DNA of 64,000 nucleotides from Poronia punctata (taxonomy: Eukaryota > Ascomycota > Sordariomycetes > Xylariales > Xylariaceae), in the NCBI GenBank assembly GCA_022579005.1, contig MU401488.1, positions 124,001-188,000 on the forward strand, written 5' to 3'. Shown piece by piece: positions 49,101 through 60,360 of the stretch; within the stretch, counting starts at the first letter, position 1, and each line of letters starts with the position of its first letter. Under the pieces are notes generated by a model that was not told where the DNA came from, did no database searches, and saw nothing but the letters and a program-made list of their open reading frames with translations. The position numbers and the translations under genes are program-made.

Positions 49101-49309
49101 CATCGTCCTAGCTTTACTGACTATCTACCCCTCCAACCCAGGCCACGCAGTTCTTTCTCGCAGATATCAGGATCCAATATACTCGTATATTCTCACAACA
49201 CTCTTTTTCTCGGATACTTGCCTCACCCCCCGCCGTTATCGTCGACGGTGCTGTTTGTCAAAGCCCGCGCCCATTTGCAACTGCACCGCCGACATCGCCA
49301 GCCCCAACC
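46171..49309. other. Gene-poor region right of the AT-rich block, and glucokinase promoter
   Basis: 3.1 kb with only short unsupported ORFs. The last few hundred bases are the 5' flank of the glucokinase gene, with pyrimidine-rich tracts. Confidence 0.4.
46229..46260 (+). repeat. 11-bp GGGTACCCACT tandem repeat, three copies
   Basis: Units at 46229, 46240 and 46251, just outside the right edge of the AT-rich block. The core GGTACC is the same as in the boundary array. Confidence 0.9.
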
Positions 49310-51029
49310 ATGACCGACTCTTTAGCGGAAGAGACGAAGCGCATCGTGGCGCAATTCGAATACACCGACGATGACGTGAACAAAGGCGTACAAGAATTCC
49401 TACGGCAGATGAGTATGGCTTTAGCAACCCCTTCTCTCTACCTATGACACCGCGCTTACACATTGTCGCTTTTCAAAGACGAGGGGCTGCAGAAAGACGG
49501 AACTAGCATAAGCCAGATCCCAACATATGTCACCGGCGTGCCAAATGGCACAGAGAAGGTTTGTGCACCCACCTGCGCCCTATCCTCGCCGGTCAAGGCT
49601 TCTCACATTTGCCTAGGGACTGTACATGGCCGTTGACCTTGGTGGCACCAATTTCCGAGTGTGTTCGATTCACCTCAATGGCGATACCACATTCAACCTC
49701 ACTTACAGCAAGGTTGCCATTCCCAAAGAGCTCATGGTAGCCAAGACATCCAAGGAACTATTTGGCTTTTTGGCTAAGCAAATCGAAATATTCCTCCGAA
49801 CGCACCACGGCGATCACTTCGAGGCGCATGTCCGGCGGCGCCAGACAACGAGCACACCCGAAGGTTACCGGGACGAGCGGTTTTTCAGGCTCGGCTTCAC
49901 CTTCAGCTTCCCAGTTCAACAGTTCGGTATCAACAAAGGCACTCTCATAAGGTGGACGAAGGGTTTTGATATTCCTGATGCGATCGGGAAAGACGTGTGC
50001 GCTTTGCTCCAGGAGGAAATCGACCTCCTGGGCCTACCTGTCAAGGTAGCGGCGTTGGTGAACGACACCGTTGGCACCCTTATGGCACGATCCTACACCT
50101 CTCCAGGGAAGACCTCGACCCTCGTCGGAGCTATTTTCGGAACCGGAACGAATGGAGCCTATGTAGAAAAGATCACCAATATTCAGAAAGCGGTCGATGG
50201 GGATTTCGACAAGTCGACAGGGCTGATGGTGATCAACACCGAATGGGGTTCTTTCGACAACCAGCTCAATGTGTTGCCTAATACCCCATGGGATCGAAAA
50301 TTAGACCAGGAGAGTGTGAACCCAGGGATCCAAATGTTTGAAAAGAGAGTATCAGGCATGTTCTTGGGGGAGATTGTCCGCTTGGCTGCTGTCGATCTGT
50401 ACAACAACGCGGACGTCGCATTTTTCAAAGATATTAACTCCAGTACTAATGACTGGAAGTCTACTACGCATATCGGCGAGGAGTCGGGCTTGTTTAAACA
50501 ATGGGGTCTTGACAGCTCCCTGTTATCTGTTGCTGCGGCGGACAACACCCCCGAGCTCTCGGTGTTGAGGCAAGAGCTTGAATCTCAGCTCCAGGTATAT
50601 TCTGCATCGAGTGAAGATGCCAGGGCTTTCAAAGAAATTGCGAACGCCGTGGGCCGTCGAGCGGCAAGGCTCTCAGCCGTGGCCCTGGCAGGCATTGTTA
50701 TCCAGAGCGACAGGCTGAAGGAGGCAACAACAGATGAGCCTGTGGATATCGGCGCAGATGGCAGTTTGGTAGAACACTACCCATTTTTCCGAGATATGAT
50801 CCACGATGCATTCAAGGTAATCGAAGGCATCGGTGCTGAGGGTGCAGACCGGATTCGTATCGGAATCGCTAGGGACGGTAGCGGTGTCGGTGCGGCTCTG
50901 ATCGCACTTGTAGCGGCGGGCATGGAGAAGAAGGGTATAGTTGACTACCTTTCAAGCGTGAAGAACGAGGCGGCTAGGAAACTTGCAGGTGCTGTGCCGG
51001 CGGTTGGTGATTCCACGACATTGGCTTAA
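49310..51029 (+). CDS. glkA: Glucokinase
   Basis: ATP-dependent phosphorylation of glucose to glucose-6-phosphate, cytosolic entry step of glycolysis. Exons 49310-49412, 49479-49558 and 49617-51029 give 531 residues. Hexokinase-family motifs in order: ATP loop VDLGGTNFRV (residues 67-76), sugar-binding LGFTFSFPVQQFGINKGTLI and WTKGF, catalytic VNDTVGTL with Asp near residue 211, IFGTGTNGAYVE, INTEWGSFDN, and C-terminal IGIARDGSGVGAALIA. Overall pattern is closer to fungal glucokinase than to hexokinase, which is usually shorter and has a different C-terminus. Introns are 66 and 58 bases with donors GTATGG and GTTTGT. Converges with the Naa50-like gene. Confidence 0.95.
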
Positions 51030-51494
51030 CTGGAAAGACTAGGTTGGCCGCTATGCTGTATATTTGTACGAGCAATATATTGATGACTCGGGACACGCCC
51101 GTTCCTGAACAGACAGTTTGATCTTCTTGAGCTAAAATTGGTCTACCGTAGCATACATTGCTTATGATGCAACGCCTATTGGTATATGATGATTAGGCAG
51201 AGAAATAGTCCGGACATTTTGTATTGCTCTACTGCTGAACCAGTTGCTATTACCTGAAATTACAGATACCTGCCTAAACTGCCTCTTTTCCTGGAGTCCT
51301 CCTTTGTAGCCTCGTCCCCCAAACCCTTTTAAACACCTCTATAACAGACTCCTCGACACGCTTGCTTTTAATCTATTTGTAACGCTCACATATATGCCCC
51401 CTATACACAGATAAACAAGAAAAAGGGAATGAACAGGGAGAGACCTGGTCTGGTTCACATCGTCCGTTTAGGAAGCATCGTCGTGTTGAAGGAC
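51030..51494. other. Convergent 3' intergenic region
   Basis: 465 bases of 3' flank between glucokinase and the acetyltransferase gene. No gene seen. Confidence 0.4.
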
Positions 51495-52616
51495 CTAGCT
51501 ACCAAACGCAGCTGCCGGATATGCGCGGTCCCGCTTCTTGCGCGCGGCCGAGCTACTCCGCGAACTAGCTGCGCTGCCGGGAACAGATAATTTGCTGACG
51601 CCGCCGCTATTTACTTGCATGTCCGAGGGCAGATCATTCCATTCGGTTTCGGGGCGCATGTTTTGGAAGGATAGACCACGACTGTTACTGCTATTGCTAT
51701 TATTCGGCGGGGATGAAGGCGGGGGCTGCTTGGAAAGATTGGCTGCCGCCGCAGTCACGCTGTTACCCGGTCTCGTTGCTGTTGTCGTGTTTGCGCTGCT
51801 CGGAAGATTCTCCGGTAGCGATGGCGAAATGTCGAGTAGAAGAGCGCTGGGCCCAACCTCCCGCCGCACAACCCACGCACTATCGGGCTCTAACCTGGAA
51901 TAATACCCTTCTATCGTATCGGCGCATATGAAGCCGCGCGCCTCATACCATTTGAGACCTTCCTCGTTCTGTGTCCACACGTGCGCCCATACCGTCTCGC
52001 AGGCGAAGGCGCTGCGGGCTGCGTCGGCCGTGACTGCGTCTAGGAGACTGGCTGCGAGGCCGAGGCCTCGGTAGGGCGATAGGAGGACGAGGGATTGTAT
52101 GTATAGCGCGTTTCTGGGCTGGATGTGTGGGTAGTCGTGGGGTGTGAAGGGCGATGGTTCGGGTCGACATACTAAGCCGCCTACGACTTTTCCCGGGGTG
52201 TTGTCATCGTCGTCGTGCCAGAGGACCACGCGGCTAAAGGCGCCGGATGAGAGAGGGTCTGAGAGCCGGGTGTAGAAGGAATCGGGATAGCTGACTTGCA
52301 AGAGAAGAGATGTGATGCGGCGGAGGGCGGGGATGTGTTCGGGCCGGATGCGACATATCGAGGCTTGTGGGTGTAGGTTTGGGGGCCGAAATCCTTCGTT
52401 GGTTGGTGATGGAGCGGTCCATGTTTCGGTCGTCTTTGGTAATGGGGGTGCCGGAGGCGGAGGCGGAGGCGGAGGCGGCGGAGGAGGGGCGGAAGACCCT
52501 GCTGCTGTTGTTGTTGTCTTCAAGGCGGACGGAGGAGGGGCATATGTGGGTTGTTTGGGCCGGAAGAAGTTGCGTATGGAAGGCTGCCCCGGAACATTGG
52601 ATGAAGGGAGCGACAT
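51495..52616 (-). CDS. Naa50/San-like GNAT N-terminal acetyltransferase with PIP-box-like N-terminus
   Basis: Single exon, 373 residues. Residues 11-18 read QPSIRNFF, which fits the PCNA-interacting peptide consensus Q-x-x-[ILM]-x-x-aromatic-aromatic. A poly-Pro linker (about residues 45-57) leads to the GNAT domain: IRPEHIPALRRITSLLLQVSY, VVGGLVCR, LYIQSLVLLSPYRGLGLAAS (acetyl-CoA loop RGLGLA), VWAHVWTQNEEGLKWYEARGF and IEGYYSRLEPDSAWVV. These align by eye with human NAA50 (SYNDKFY, APYRRLG, NESAIDFY, YYKRIEP). Naa50 acetylates Met-starting N-termini and supports sister-chromatid cohesion. The C-terminal 120 residues are Ser/Asn/Pro-rich. Extensions on both sides make it much longer than animal NAA50. 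The PCNA link is inferred from the motif alone. Confidence 0.85.
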   Translation of the reverse strand: MSLPSSNVPGQPSIRNFFRPKQPTYAPPPSALKTTTTAAGSSAPPPPPPPPPPPPAPPLPKTTETWTAPSPTNEGFRPPNLHPQASICRIRPEHIPALRRITSLLLQVSYPDSFYTRLSDPLSSGAFSRVVLWHDDDDNTPGKVVGGLVCRPEPSPFTPHDYPHIQPRNALYIQSLVLLSPYRGLGLAASLLDAVTADAARSAFACETVWAHVWTQNEEGLKWYEARGFICADTIEGYYSRLEPDSAWVVRREVGPSALLLDISPSLPENLPSSANTTTATRPGNSVTAAAANLSKQPPPSSPPNNSNSSNSRGLSFQNMRPETEWNDLPSDMQVNSGGVSKLSVPGSAASSRSSSAARKKRDRAYPAAAFGS

Positions 52617-53926
52617 TGCGTTTTTTTCGTCCTTTTTTTAAGCCACTTCTGTTAGACTTGATCGGAGTCGGCGAACAACCTCGAGGTTTTTTAACAGTTG
52701 AGGATTTCAACGCTGCAATAAAGCTGCATCTGTATCTCTGTTCTGTCCCAGGTTAAGGTTTTCCAACAAAGTTCCTGGCAAACATTGACACAACCCCCTT
52801 AACCTATACAATGAAGTCCTGCCAGGTACACATTAAGATGAATGACTAAGGTAGTGCGTTCTTATGCGTACGAGTACAGGTAGGTTGTCGATACAAGTGT
52901 ACCTATTTGAAGCGGACTTGTACACCTCTCTTTTGCACAATGGTAGATCGGCAGTGGTAGTTAAGGTACCTGCTCAGTAAGTACAGACCAAAGCGCGTTA
53001 AGTGCTTGAAATATTCTTTCAGTGCGGTTGGGTGGCAGAGGAGCCGTTGGAATTACCGACTTCTTGCCTCCAGTGTACTCGTAAGTACTACAAGGCCCCA
53101 CTTTCTTGGTGTACCTCCTATACCTCAGAGCCTCAGGCTCAGGTCACATAACCTGTATACCATGTACTTATTTCAAGTATGTGTTGGCGTGTATGCCCAT
53201 GAGATAAAGCAGCATAATAGGTATACAATGTTTCAAACAAATCTTTTATTCTAGCCGTGGGTGTTTACAAGTTATAGAAGTGTACAACCTAGTATACGTA
53301 GGTACTTGGAGCTGCTCAATATCTTACAAGTTACCTACGTAACTTGAAGTATTGTAATCATCATGTAACTTCTGTTACAAGCACCAGAAACTTGCCTTTC
53401 TATCTATATATCTTCTAATATACATAGTTGATTAGTAGATTGCCTACTTCTACTGTGCAAGATTAGTAGCAATAGAACCGCCAGATAGCATCCAAATTGT
53501 AATCCTCAAAGGCAGGATAAGCAGCCCTGCAAATTCTACATTATATCAGCTACTTTACGTAGGTATGTACGTGTACACATGTCGGTCGTAAGCCACTCCC
53601 TACAGGCGGAATTATTAGCAGGTGGATATATCACGCTCAGGTACCTACCTCCTACATCCGGGTAGGCATCTGTTGGAATTTCTTCAACCCTTCAACTCAA
53701 ACCTACTTCAGCTCTCTCTACATCACTCATAGTAAGTGAAAAAGTAGAAAAAGGGGGATACTGCATATCTGTACTCACTGTCGGTGGACGGTGCCTACTC
53801 CAAGACGATACCGACCGTGGTTCATTTCCCCCAGCTCAATTCACCGATGAGGAGTTCATTCCCTCCAAACCATTCCTAGCATTTGTAATTTGTAATTTCC
53901 ATCTCGCGTTCTTCCGGCCTCGCATC
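52617..53926. promoter_or_regulatory. Divergent intergenic region, Naa50-like / Sgf11-like genes
   Basis: 1.3 kb upstream of both genes; TACGAGTA/TACTCGTA motifs at about 52868 and 53077 and many TACCTA steps. No ORF of note. Confidence 0.4.
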
Positions 53927-55336
53927 ATGGCCTCGTCTTTGACCACTGGCAAGGCAGGGGTCCTCAAGGCCTCTGACGATGCCGGAAGTATGGACAAACT
54001 TGTAAGTTGCCAACCACCTCCCTCTGTGCTACGTAAATGACCGTCAACACCAACTCCACTATCATCACTCTATTGAACAGAGGCGGGCGCGGCTGCTGCT
54101 ATGGAGACACTATGTTTTGCATTATCACTAGCGTTACTGACCCGCAACCGATGTAGGCTCATGCTGTACTGGATGACCTACTCTACAATATCGTCCATGA
54201 CATATTACTAAAGGTCCACCGAGACGAGAAGATTGCCCGTGCCTCCACGGCCGCCATCCGTGTCGAGAAGCTAGCTTCGGATGCCGCAGACACATCCACG
54301 CCGGACGTCCGTCCAGACGTCAAGGTTGAAACCGATGCTGCGATATACGACGAAGGGAAGGTATTACTCAAGGGGAACCCGTTGGCAACCACAAAGGATA
54401 TAGACTGTCCACGATGTCATCTCCCTCGCCTACTATACCCCACCGACGGCAAAGGCGCAAAGAAGCCTGACCCGAGCATCATCTACTGCAAAAAGCGCCC
54501 GTACATCGACAAACCAGGCTACGATATATATGGACAAACCTGGGTTGCGCAGGGGCCGGGCAGGGGAAAGAAGAAGAAGGACATGGATAAGAACATTGAC
54601 CCGAACACACCTGGCGACTCGCCGGCCAACGGCACCGAGGGAGGAAGTACCGGAGGTGGTGCGGCTTCCCGGCCACCGAACATGCTTTCGTTCCCATCGG
54701 CGACGTGTAGCAAGTGCAAACGCTGCATTCTCGTTACCCGACTCAACAAACACATGGGATCGTGTATCGGAAACAGTGGGCGAAACGCCAGTCGAGCCGC
54801 CGCGCAGAAGATTAGCAACGGCAATGCTAATGGCAATGGCAATGGCGAGGGAACACCACCATCCAGCCAGAAGGGAACCCCCATGGCAGGGTCACGGGCC
54901 AGCAGTCCGAAGAAGAGAGATGGAGACGAGATGGAAGACGACGATGCGACGGATAGCGATGGGCACAAGAAAAAGAAAATAAAGCCTACCATTGCGAGCG
55001 TGAATGTGAACAAGAAGCTGGTCGTCAAACCAAAACTTAGTGCAGGCCCGAAAAAGGAAAAGGTAAGGGTTCAATAACCAGCTGATGAACCCCATAACAC
55101 TAACTATCCACATGTAGAAAAACGACGATGAAGAAGGCTCTACCGTTGAAGTCGCCCATAAGAAGAAAACGTCGAAAGTGCCTAGTCCGGCTAAGAAGTT
55201 AAAGCTTGGCGTCAAACCACTCATGTCATCCCCCTTAGCTAAGAGCAATGGGAAAGCAGGTGTCACTGCTGGACATGCGGGTGATGATGCCGCGTCAGAA
55301 AGCTCGGGCACACTATCATCACCGCCCGCCGCATAG
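53927..55336 (+). CDS. Sgf11-like zinc-finger protein, probable SAGA deubiquitinase-module subunit
   Basis: Exons 53927-54001, 54157-55062 and 55118-55336 give 399 residues. An N-terminal helix (AHAVLDDLLYNIVHDILLKV) resembles the helix by which Sgf11 enters the SAGA deubiquitinase module. A first Cys cluster (CPRCHLPRLLYP...YCKKRPYIDKPGYDIYGQ) is followed by a Sgf11/ATXN7L3-type finger, CSKCKRCILVTRLNKHMGSC, and the typical continuation GNSGRNASRAAAQK. The rest is low complexity with Lys-rich nuclear-localisation stretches and an acidic patch. Introns: 155 bases (which may hide an extra short exon near 54080-54115) and 55 bases. The Sgf11 assignment is by motif; another SAGA-type zinc protein is possible. 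Confidence 0.7.
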
Positions 55337-55919
55337 CATTCAAGTCCGAGGCCGCAAAGTTCACAGCTTCATTCTAGGGAGGGCGGATATAACTCTCATT
55401 GCCCTTGCACAAGCTTGCTATACCCGGAAGCACCTAACTCTCCCGGCCTTGCTCCGTTTGACTAATGAGCGTTTCAATTATTTGTATAATGCCGAAAGAA
55501 TTAGCATATCGAGGCGTTGGAGGCGTCTATTGCCGGACAGGGTTCAAGGCATTTGCATTTCTACATCAGTGGAGGACACGGCGTTCTAGGCATACCGCAC
55601 CTGTATCATCAAGCACACTTGCACACCCGTTTATTTTAGATCTATTTGGCGTTCAATCATCAGGAAAAAGAGGTTTCTCGAGAAGGTGTTTTCATTGAGT
55701 GCATCCTTAACATAGGATTTCTCGAAGCAGTCCGACTTCAAATGGGATGCCTGCCTATCTAATACTAGATAATAGGAAATGATTCGCGGAGTGATCCGGA
55801 AATACTAGTCCTATGTGCTGGCCACGTGGGCAACAGCCGCAGGTCAAGGCCATTCAATAGAAAGTTGCCTTTCTGACGAACCTCCTTCCCTGGTTTTGGG
55901 TATCCTTTTCTTGCTGAAT
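55337..55919. other. Convergent 3' intergenic region
   Basis: 583 bases between Sgf11-like and cyclophilin genes. No supported ORF. Confidence 0.4.
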
Positions 55920-56475
55920 TTAAACAACCCTGGCGCTGATGATCTTGACATCCTGTAGAGGTTTATCACCGGCACCGGTCTTGACGCTGCCAATACGGTC
56001 GACAATATCCATGCCGTCCTTTACGCGGCCGAAGATGGTGTGCTTGTTGTCCAACCAGGGGGTCTTGTCGAGGGTGATGAAGAATTGGGAGCCGTTGGTG
56101 TTAGGGCCGGCATTGGCCATGCTCAATATGCCCTTACCAGTGTGGCGGAGCTCGGGGTGGAACTCGTCTTCGAACTTGCCGCCAGGGTAGATAGACTTAC
56201 CACCGCGTCCAGTTCCAGTGGGGTCTCCGCCCTGGATCATGAAGTTGGGGATGATGCGGTGGAAGATGACATTGTTGTAATATCCGGAAGACGCAAGCTC
56301 AGTGAAGTTCTTGCATGTCTTGGGGGCGTGCTGGTTGTAGAGCTCGATAGTGATATCGCCCTTTTCGAAGCCAAAATGTCAGCTCAAGCTCAGGTGGGGA
56401 TCGTGGAAAGGGAAGCAAAATGCTTCTCAACAAGGGATTACTTACCATTGAGGTGGTGAGAGTAACTTCAGACAT
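55920..56475 (-). CDS. Cyclophilin-type peptidyl-prolyl isomerase (PPIL1-like)
   Basis: Catalyses cis-trans isomerisation of Xaa-Pro bonds. Exon 1 (56446-56475) is [10 protein letters not shown]; an 85-base GTAAGT intron; exon 2 (55920-56360) starts [19 protein letters not shown]. Total 156 residues, a single cyclophilin domain. Active-site motif [19 protein letters not shown] includes the catalytic Arg; QFFITL and the cyclosporin-site Trp in [15 protein letters not shown] are present. MSEVTL...TSMG at the start is typical of the spliceosome-associated PPIL1/Cyp1 subgroup, so a nuclear role is plausible. No signal or localisation tail. Confidence 0.93.
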
Positions 56476-57762
56476 GTTGGCGGTTTCTTCTGAAGAGAGA
56501 AGAGTCAAATGTGTGTTCTTTGAGGTTTGTTGGGTGTAGATGTTGATGATGGATTGAGTTCCAAGTTTGAAGGCCAGGAATTTATTGGCGGGGTAATGGT
56601 TGTGTAGGTAGGTATTTATACATGAAGCTATCCACCTCACAGTACTTTCTAGTGGGGTAAGTGAGATGCTTAGGTGGGGTAGGTTCCCCCAATGATATGT
56701 TTGCGTTGGCTGTGTTTCATCGTTGATTGGATGCACGTGATCGATTTATTGGTCCTGCTGTTTGTACCGTCCCTGAAAGTATCTGAGGCACGCTCCAATC
56801 TGCGGTAGATATGGCAATTACGTGCATTGGACCTGCTACGAACCCTACTGAATCGATGATAGGTAGGAGAGGGGAAGGAGGTGTATTACATGTAGGCAAT
56901 TACTTGGAAATATGGCTCTTTCAGCCATTCAGGGGACTTCGTGTAGCTGGGGGTCCTACCGTATACCCCACTTACACGCTGCACCTTCACATCAGTGATA
57001 ACGCAATTGCTTACAACGCCCTTGAAGCAGATGGCAGGGAGCATTGCTCTACACCTACATGTACCTAGGCACCTCCGTCTATGTTACTTATAGCGTCATA
57101 GTTACCCAATATAGACCTACACGTAGAAACCGTAAAGAATTCAAAGCCAACGGAAGGTACCTTTCTGCTTAGATAGGGAGAAACAAGGTCCTAGACCGCC
57201 TCGGTTAAAGTGCAGGAACGGTTGCAAACGCTTGGTAAACCGTAAACGCAGGTCATCCAGCCTACATTTATGTACAGATACCTACCTGCTAGGAATGCGA
57301 GGTACATGAGTACATGTAAGATTACGTCAAAGCCCACTCAAGGTACCAGCCACAGGACAACACAAGCTTGAAGCCACATATCGAATTTCAAGCAAACAGC
57401 TTGTCAGATGAGTACTGCCAGATCGTCTCATTGTCCGATGTACATATCCTAGCCCTCCAGTACAATTGACAATCGGGAGACAACGTGCCCTGTACTGCCG
57501 GCAGTCAATACTCAGTATATGTAACGGACTAGAGTATTCATCAGTGTCTACGTCCTGCTTACCTGCCATACTAATTCAAAAGCACGGAAAATCCATGCGT
57601 CTTAAGCTTGGCGGAAATATATACATCGTCCCCAAAGAATAATAAGCCAGCTAGACCCCGGACTAGGTATTCGGTCAGGCCAGCAGTGGGATATAGCTTC
57701 AACTTGGAGCTTCTAACTGCCAGCGCGGTTCTTGGCCAACTGGACATGTACAGAAAGCTACG
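56476..57762. promoter_or_regulatory. Divergent intergenic region, cyclophilin / signal peptide peptidase
   Basis: 1.3 kb between divergent genes. Several short ORFs, none convincing. Confidence 0.4.
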
Positions 57763-59558
57763 ATGGCAGCCAAGAACTCAACCGATTTCCTCCTGGACGG
57801 CCTGTCCCTGAGTAACAGCACAGTCTTGACGGCAGACAACCTGACTTTCTTCGACAAAGTATCGGGAATGCCCGCCACATTACTGGAACATGGGGGACTT
57901 TTATTCCTAGAGGCCAAGATCGTTTTCGCTGCTTTGGCGTGTATTTATATCGGCTCTTATGGTGCACTCCGCCGGCCCCCATCGGCAAACCTACCCAAGA
58001 AGAAGAAAGGGAAGAAAGGAAAGAAAGATGACGCTGATGATGAAGATGATCAGTACGTGCAAGGAATGTTACCGTCTGATGCCATCCTCTTTCCCATCAT
58101 GGCAGGCACCATCTTGGTTGGGTTATACTATCTGATCAAATGGCTGGAGGACCCAGACATTCTGAATAAGTTCTTCCAGCTATACTTCTCTGCCATGTCA
58201 CTTGCTAGCTTGGGGAAGCTGGTTGGAGATAGCCTTAATTTATTGGTCGGCTTCGTTTTCCCCACGGTTTGGACTGGCTCCGACGGCAAACTATATCACA
58301 TTGACTCTGAAAAAAGAGGGCAATGGCATGCCCATCCTGGGACGAACGACCAAGTATGGGATGATAGAAAGAAGTCGCCTCTCCCAGGTCGGTTCTCTGA
58401 GCTCAAGTTGGCGGATTCAACCATCAAACTGCTTTGGGACATTCGTCGCCTTTTCCTAGACCAATGGACTGTCCGGTTTGTTGTCCATGGCATAGTCAAC
58501 GAAAAGTTCCCAGTCAAGTTCAACAACATCCTCGGCATTCTTTTTGCTATTGGGGCGAATATTATCTATTACACAACCAAGTCTACCTTTCTTTCTAATG
58601 TCATGGGCTACGGGCTATCCTATACCAGTATCATCATCATGTCGCCAACCACGTTTGCTACCGGAACGGGGGTCCTCGTGGGGCTTTTCTTCTACGACAT
58701 TGTCATGGTGTTTTACACGTAAGTAGTCCGTTCCTGGCCGATATGGAAAACTCTAACTGCAGCCATAGTCCCTACATGGTCACGGTTGCCACTAAGCTTG
58801 ACGCCCCGATTAAACTCACCTTCCAGGGTCCTAGCAGAGCGAGCATGCTTGGACTCGGTGATATTGTCATCCCGGGAATCTTCATCGGCCTAAGCCTACG
58901 GTTCGACCACTACATGTACTACCGTCGACAGCAGCAATTGAAGGAAATCGACTTGGAGACAGAAAAGATATCTGGGGACGAAGTCGTTACGACTAAGAGG
59001 ACACAGCGGATGGTGGTGAAACCCGATTATGTCAACCCGCAAGGACAATGGGGCGATCGTTTCTGGGGCACCAAACTTACTAAAATGTTCTCACCTGATG
59101 CAACCCCAGCCCTCAGGGCCTCGGCCTTTCCGAAGCCTTATTTCCACGCTGCGCTAGCTGGATATTTGCTTGCCATGGTGACCACCCTATGGATGCTCAT
59201 TGTCTTCAATCATGCCCAGCCTGCATTGCTATACCTCGTCCCCGGTGTAGTCATTGCCGTTTGGGCAACCGGCTTTATAAGGGGTGAGATAGGGGAGATG
59301 TGGAAGTATACAGAAGATGGCAGCTTGGACAAAACCGATGTCATCGTAGAGGTTGACGGGCAAGGAAATGTCATAAAAGAAGTCGAGCCTGACAAAGAAG
59401 AAGACGGCAAAGAAGGGAAGGATGCTGAGGCAAGCCTTGCTTCCTCGGATGAGAAGGGTAAGTTGAGTGGCGGTACCATGGCTGCCAAAGAAGAAGACAA
59501 GAACAGTAAAAAGAAGCACCCCGTCTTCCTTCTGTCCATTGAAGCACCTAATTACTAG
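57763..59558 (+). CDS. Signal peptide peptidase (intramembrane aspartyl protease)
   Basis: GxGD-type protease of the ER membrane that cuts leftover signal peptides and participates in ER quality control; the fungal homologue is linked to SREBP processing in Aspergillus. Exons 57763-58718 and 58769-59558 (50-base intron, donor GTAAGT) give 581 residues. Catalytic motifs are YD in FFYDIVMVFYT (Asp312), GLGD in MLGLGDIVIPG (Asp350) and PAL in QPALLYLVPG (about residue 470). Glycosylation sites precede the first membrane helix; a Lys-rich loop (KKKKGKKGKK) follows it. The tail is Lys/Glu-rich and ends SIEAPNY. The intron lies right between the two catalytic aspartates. Confidence 0.95.
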
Positions 59559-60360
59559 TCGCTGGTTAGGGCGACATGGCTGTCGTACATATCTATTAGA
59601 CTTTTCGTGCGGCTCAGCGCTCACGGGATAGTACCGGACAGAAGAGCCGGTACTTGAGCCGATCATGTTATAGAACAACTCTAGTTTTCAGCATAATCGG
59701 ACTCGCGTACCTTTTTCTACTCGGTAGACCGTAAGGCGTCTTGTAATAATGAGTGGCTACTCTTGTTTCGTGCGCCTAGTATAATATTACATGTCAATGT
59801 ACCCTAGGTAGGTATGATATATAAAATTTTAAATTTTAGTACGGCTTGTTGCTAGGTACGCTACTCGTCGACACGTGAACAAATTGTAGCACTGTAACCT
59901 GTAGGTCTCTGGGGAGATTCGGAACTCCAACCTGTAGCGCTTGCACCACCTGTTCCCGTCTAGGGCTGCCCGCCTCCCGGGATCGGGCAACCCTTTGTAC
60001 CTACGATAGGTTTAGGGGACCTATGTAAGTAAGTACCCAGCGGTATCCAACATTAGCGCTATCAGCCAGGTACCAATAAAATACATTTCTACCTCGAGAA
60101 ACTTCCGTACCTGCTGTACATAATAGGTAGTAAGCTGTAAGCACACTCCGACTGGAGGCTTACTCCTACGAGGATAACATCCCCATTCCCGAATCCGGCT
60201 CACTGTCCATTTGGGTCGCCTACGAGTACGAGTAGGTGCGGTCTTACATAACCTAATGGCTGACACCCGCAGGCGCAAAGCCTCGTCGTCGAAGCTTGCA
60301 CAGCTTACTATTTTCCCTCGCTAACTGGACAGTTCAACATTACGTTGCCGCAATACTATC
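59559..60360. other. Intergenic region between signal peptide peptidase and PPTase genes
   Basis: 0.8 kb holding one 3' UTR and the next promoter. TACGAGTACGAGTA at about 60222. No ORF of note. Confidence 0.4.

Noticed and set aside
58743..59558. Separate membrane protein gene
   Set aside because: It is exon 2 of the signal peptide peptidase; it carries the second catalytic Asp and PAL motif and joins in phase to exon 1.
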